Assembly (NCBI GenBank): GCA_013695245.1
Contig: JACDAW010000528.1
Span: 1-6,270, forward strand
DNA length: 6,270 nt
Direction of reading: 5' to 3'
Source of the DNA: Pyrinomonadaceae bacterium
Lineage (GTDB): Bacteria; Acidobacteriota; Blastocatellia; Pyrinomonadales; Pyrinomonadaceae
The notes under the pieces are model-generated. The model searched no databases, was not told the DNA's origin, and worked only from the letters and a program-made list of their open reading frames with translations. This document shows positions 5,605 to 6,270 of the stretch, one piece after another (position 1 is the first letter of the stretch; every line of letters starts with the position of its first letter). The translations under genes were made by a program, and so were the position numbers.

Positions 5605-6060
5605 ATGAAGATAATACTTGCCATACTGTTAATAGCCATGCCAACGGTGGCGCAAACCCGCAGCGAGTTTCGTCAGAGATATGAGTCCCCTAAAGTCGGT
5701 ATCTATGTGGTACGTCCGGGCGTAATCATGTCTGTCAAATTTGGGGACGGTTCCTTGTGGAAGGATTATGCTTGCGAGGCTATTATCAAACCTAAATCTT
5801 CACTGACTCCAAACGCTGATAGCTCTGAAACAATATCTGCCGAGTTGGTCGCGGAGATTATTGATGAGGTTGTGGCGGTCGCACAGCGTGGAAGACTTAT
5901 CAACGAACTAAGTGTGAATGGTGGTTGCAATGGATTGAGAATTAGTATTTACGAGAATGTGACAATCAGCCGCGCTACCAGATGTAAGCAACAAGGAGGC
6001 GGCACATATCAAGCATCAATAAAGTGGAAAGCTGTTTGGTGTAAAAATAACAAGAACTAA
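5605..6060 (+). CDS. Cassette-encoded small exported protein with four cysteines, unknown function
   Basis: The product has 151 residues. MKIILAILLIAMPTVA (1-16) is a signal peptide, with likely cleavage before Gln17. The mature part contains VGIYVVRPGVIMSVKFGDG (31-49), ELVAEIIDEVVAVAQRGRLIN (80-100) and YENVTIS (116-122). Cysteines at 57, 108, 127 and 146 could form two disulfides outside the cytoplasm. The pattern (VRPG, then EIIDEVV..RG..IN, a central Cys and YE.V.IS) resembles a group of uncharacterised secreted proteins that I associate with Acidobacteriota; this is recollection, not a search result, and no activity is known to me. The ATG at 5605 is preferred over the in-frame ATG at 5479 for its Shine-Dalgarno and because it exposes the signal peptide. 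The gene begins 27 bp inside its cassette and ends 17 bp before the attC, typical of cassette genes. Expression could come from mtnA read-through. Confidence 0.85.
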   Translation: MKIILAILLIAMPTVAQTRSEFRQRYESPKVGIYVVRPGVIMSVKFGDGSLWKDYACEAIIKPKSSLTPNADSSETISAELVAEIIDEVVAVAQRGRLINELSVNGGCNGLRISIYENVTISRATRCKQQGGGTYQASIKWKAVWCKNNKN

Positions 6061-6077
6061 CCTCTAAAGATGACGGC

Positions 6078-6152
6078 ATCGCCGAACAAGTCGTTGGAGA
6101 TGACTCTTTAATCGCTTCGCTCTTAAAGAGCATCTCAACTCCAGCGTTATAC
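6078..6152 (+). other. Integron attC recombination site (second in window)
   Basis: R'' ATCGCCGAAC (6078-6087) is followed by a five-base spacer AAGTC. L'' GTTGGAGATG (6093-6102) pairs with L' CATCTCAAC (6131-6139), leaving the G at 6096 extrahelical. The stem continues after a bulged A (6103) as CTCTTTAA (6104-6111) with TTAAAGAG (6123-6130) and an 11-base loop. After the TCCA spacer comes the simple site GCGTTATAC (6144-6152), with the crossover G6146|T6147. Order, spacing and extra-base position match classical attC sites such as aadA (AACAATTCATTCAAG ... CTTAACTCAAGCGTTAG). It starts 17 bp past the stop codon of the cassette gene. Confidence 0.85.
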
Positions 6153-6270
6153 CGCTTCTCTTTGGGGTAAGCTTGATGAATATATCTGACCACGAAATTG
6201 AATTCTCTGAAGACGACCTGAAAGAAGTGTTTGGTCTGTTCTCTAGTCCAACCGAACACGAATTGCAGCA
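6147..6270 (+). mobile_element. Start of a third integron cassette, truncated by the window
   Basis: It begins at the crossover of the second attC with TTATACCGC and contains a 29-bp leader and the first 95 bp of a plus-strand gene. Its own attC lies beyond the window. By the rule seen in the previous cassette, that site's R'' end should read close to GCGGTATAAC. Confidence 0.7.
6176..6270 (+). CDS. Start of a cassette-encoded hypothetical protein (partial)
   Basis: The ATG at 6176 opens a frame of 31 codons that is still open at the window edge (MNISDHEIEFSEDDLKEVFG, then LFSSPTEHELQ). GGGGT at 6164-6168 lies seven bases before the ATG and serves as a ribosome site. The visible N-terminus is acidic, without a signal peptide or membrane segment, so the product is probably cytosolic. 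No family can be named from 31 residues. The gene sits close after a cassette boundary and in cassette orientation, which supports it as real despite its truncation. Confidence 0.65.
   Translation, partial: MNISDHEIEFSEDDLKEVFGLFSSPTEHELQ

Larger units (their letters stand above)
5579..6146 (+). mobile_element. Integron gene cassette carrying a secreted protein gene (568 bp)
   Basis: The cassette runs from the crossover of the first attC to that of the second. Its opening bases, GTTCGGCGAT counting the shared G (5578-5587), are the exact reverse complement of ATCGCCGAAC (6078-6087), the R'' end of its own attC. The 10-bp match links two points about 500 bp apart and is what a cassette excised as a circle should show. 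It holds one gene, in the usual cassette orientation with attC just past the stop codon. Base composition looks more A+T-rich than the genes to the left, judged by eye. Confidence 0.82.

Noticed and set aside
5975..6259. 94-codon minus-strand open frame over the second attC
   Set aside because: It overlaps the end of the cassette gene, the attC and the start of the next gene on the other strand, and its product shows no family features.

Overview
The window looks like bacterial chromosome from the Acidobacteriota, perhaps the Blastocatellia/Pyrinomonadaceae branch. That placement is inference from protein style: a kinesin-light-chain-like TPR protein behind a signal peptide, a secreted coiled-coil protein with a VMRSGRQIEIP segment, and a small secreted four-cysteine protein of a type I associate with that group. 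No rRNA or other phylogenetic marker is present.

Positions 1-3931 hold four genes on the minus strand. In transcription order they are a secreted coiled-coil/glycine-rich protein of unknown function (2900-3931), gatB for the tRNA-dependent amidotransferase (1319-2797), a short-chain dehydrogenase/reductase (448-1167), and a secreted TPR protein that runs off the left edge (1-431). The last two are 16 nt apart and are probably co-transcribed. A 305-nt divergent intergenic region (3932-4236) holds a good extended -10 promoter for the minus-strand gene and a weaker candidate for mtnA. mtnA (4237-5283, plus strand) encodes the methionine-salvage enzyme methylthioribose-1-phosphate isomerase and looks complete.

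The most notable part is the right end, from about 5320. Two sites with integron attC architecture lie at about 5495-5585 and 6078-6152. Each has paired L boxes with one extrahelical base, a GTT core at the right edge and an AAC-ended R box at the left edge. They divide the region into gene cassettes. The first is a 181-bp cassette with no evident gene (5398-5578). The second is 568 bp (5579-6146) and carries a secreted 151-residue protein with four cysteines. The third starts at 6147, begins a new gene at 6176 and runs off the window.

The best evidence is a match expected from cassette recombination. The first bases of the 568-bp cassette (GTTCGGCGAT, 5578-5587) are the exact reverse complement of the R'' end of its own attC (ATCGCCGAAC, 6078-6087), about 500 bp away. 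The 181-bp cassette shows the same relation over 13 bp with one mismatch. No integrase gene is visible and the array begins directly downstream of a housekeeping gene, so within the window it resembles a CALIN (attC cluster lacking an integron integrase), although an integrase could lie beyond 6270. Between mtnA and the first cassette is a dense cluster of palindromes and a 41-bp-spaced direct repeat (5320-5394) of unknown role.
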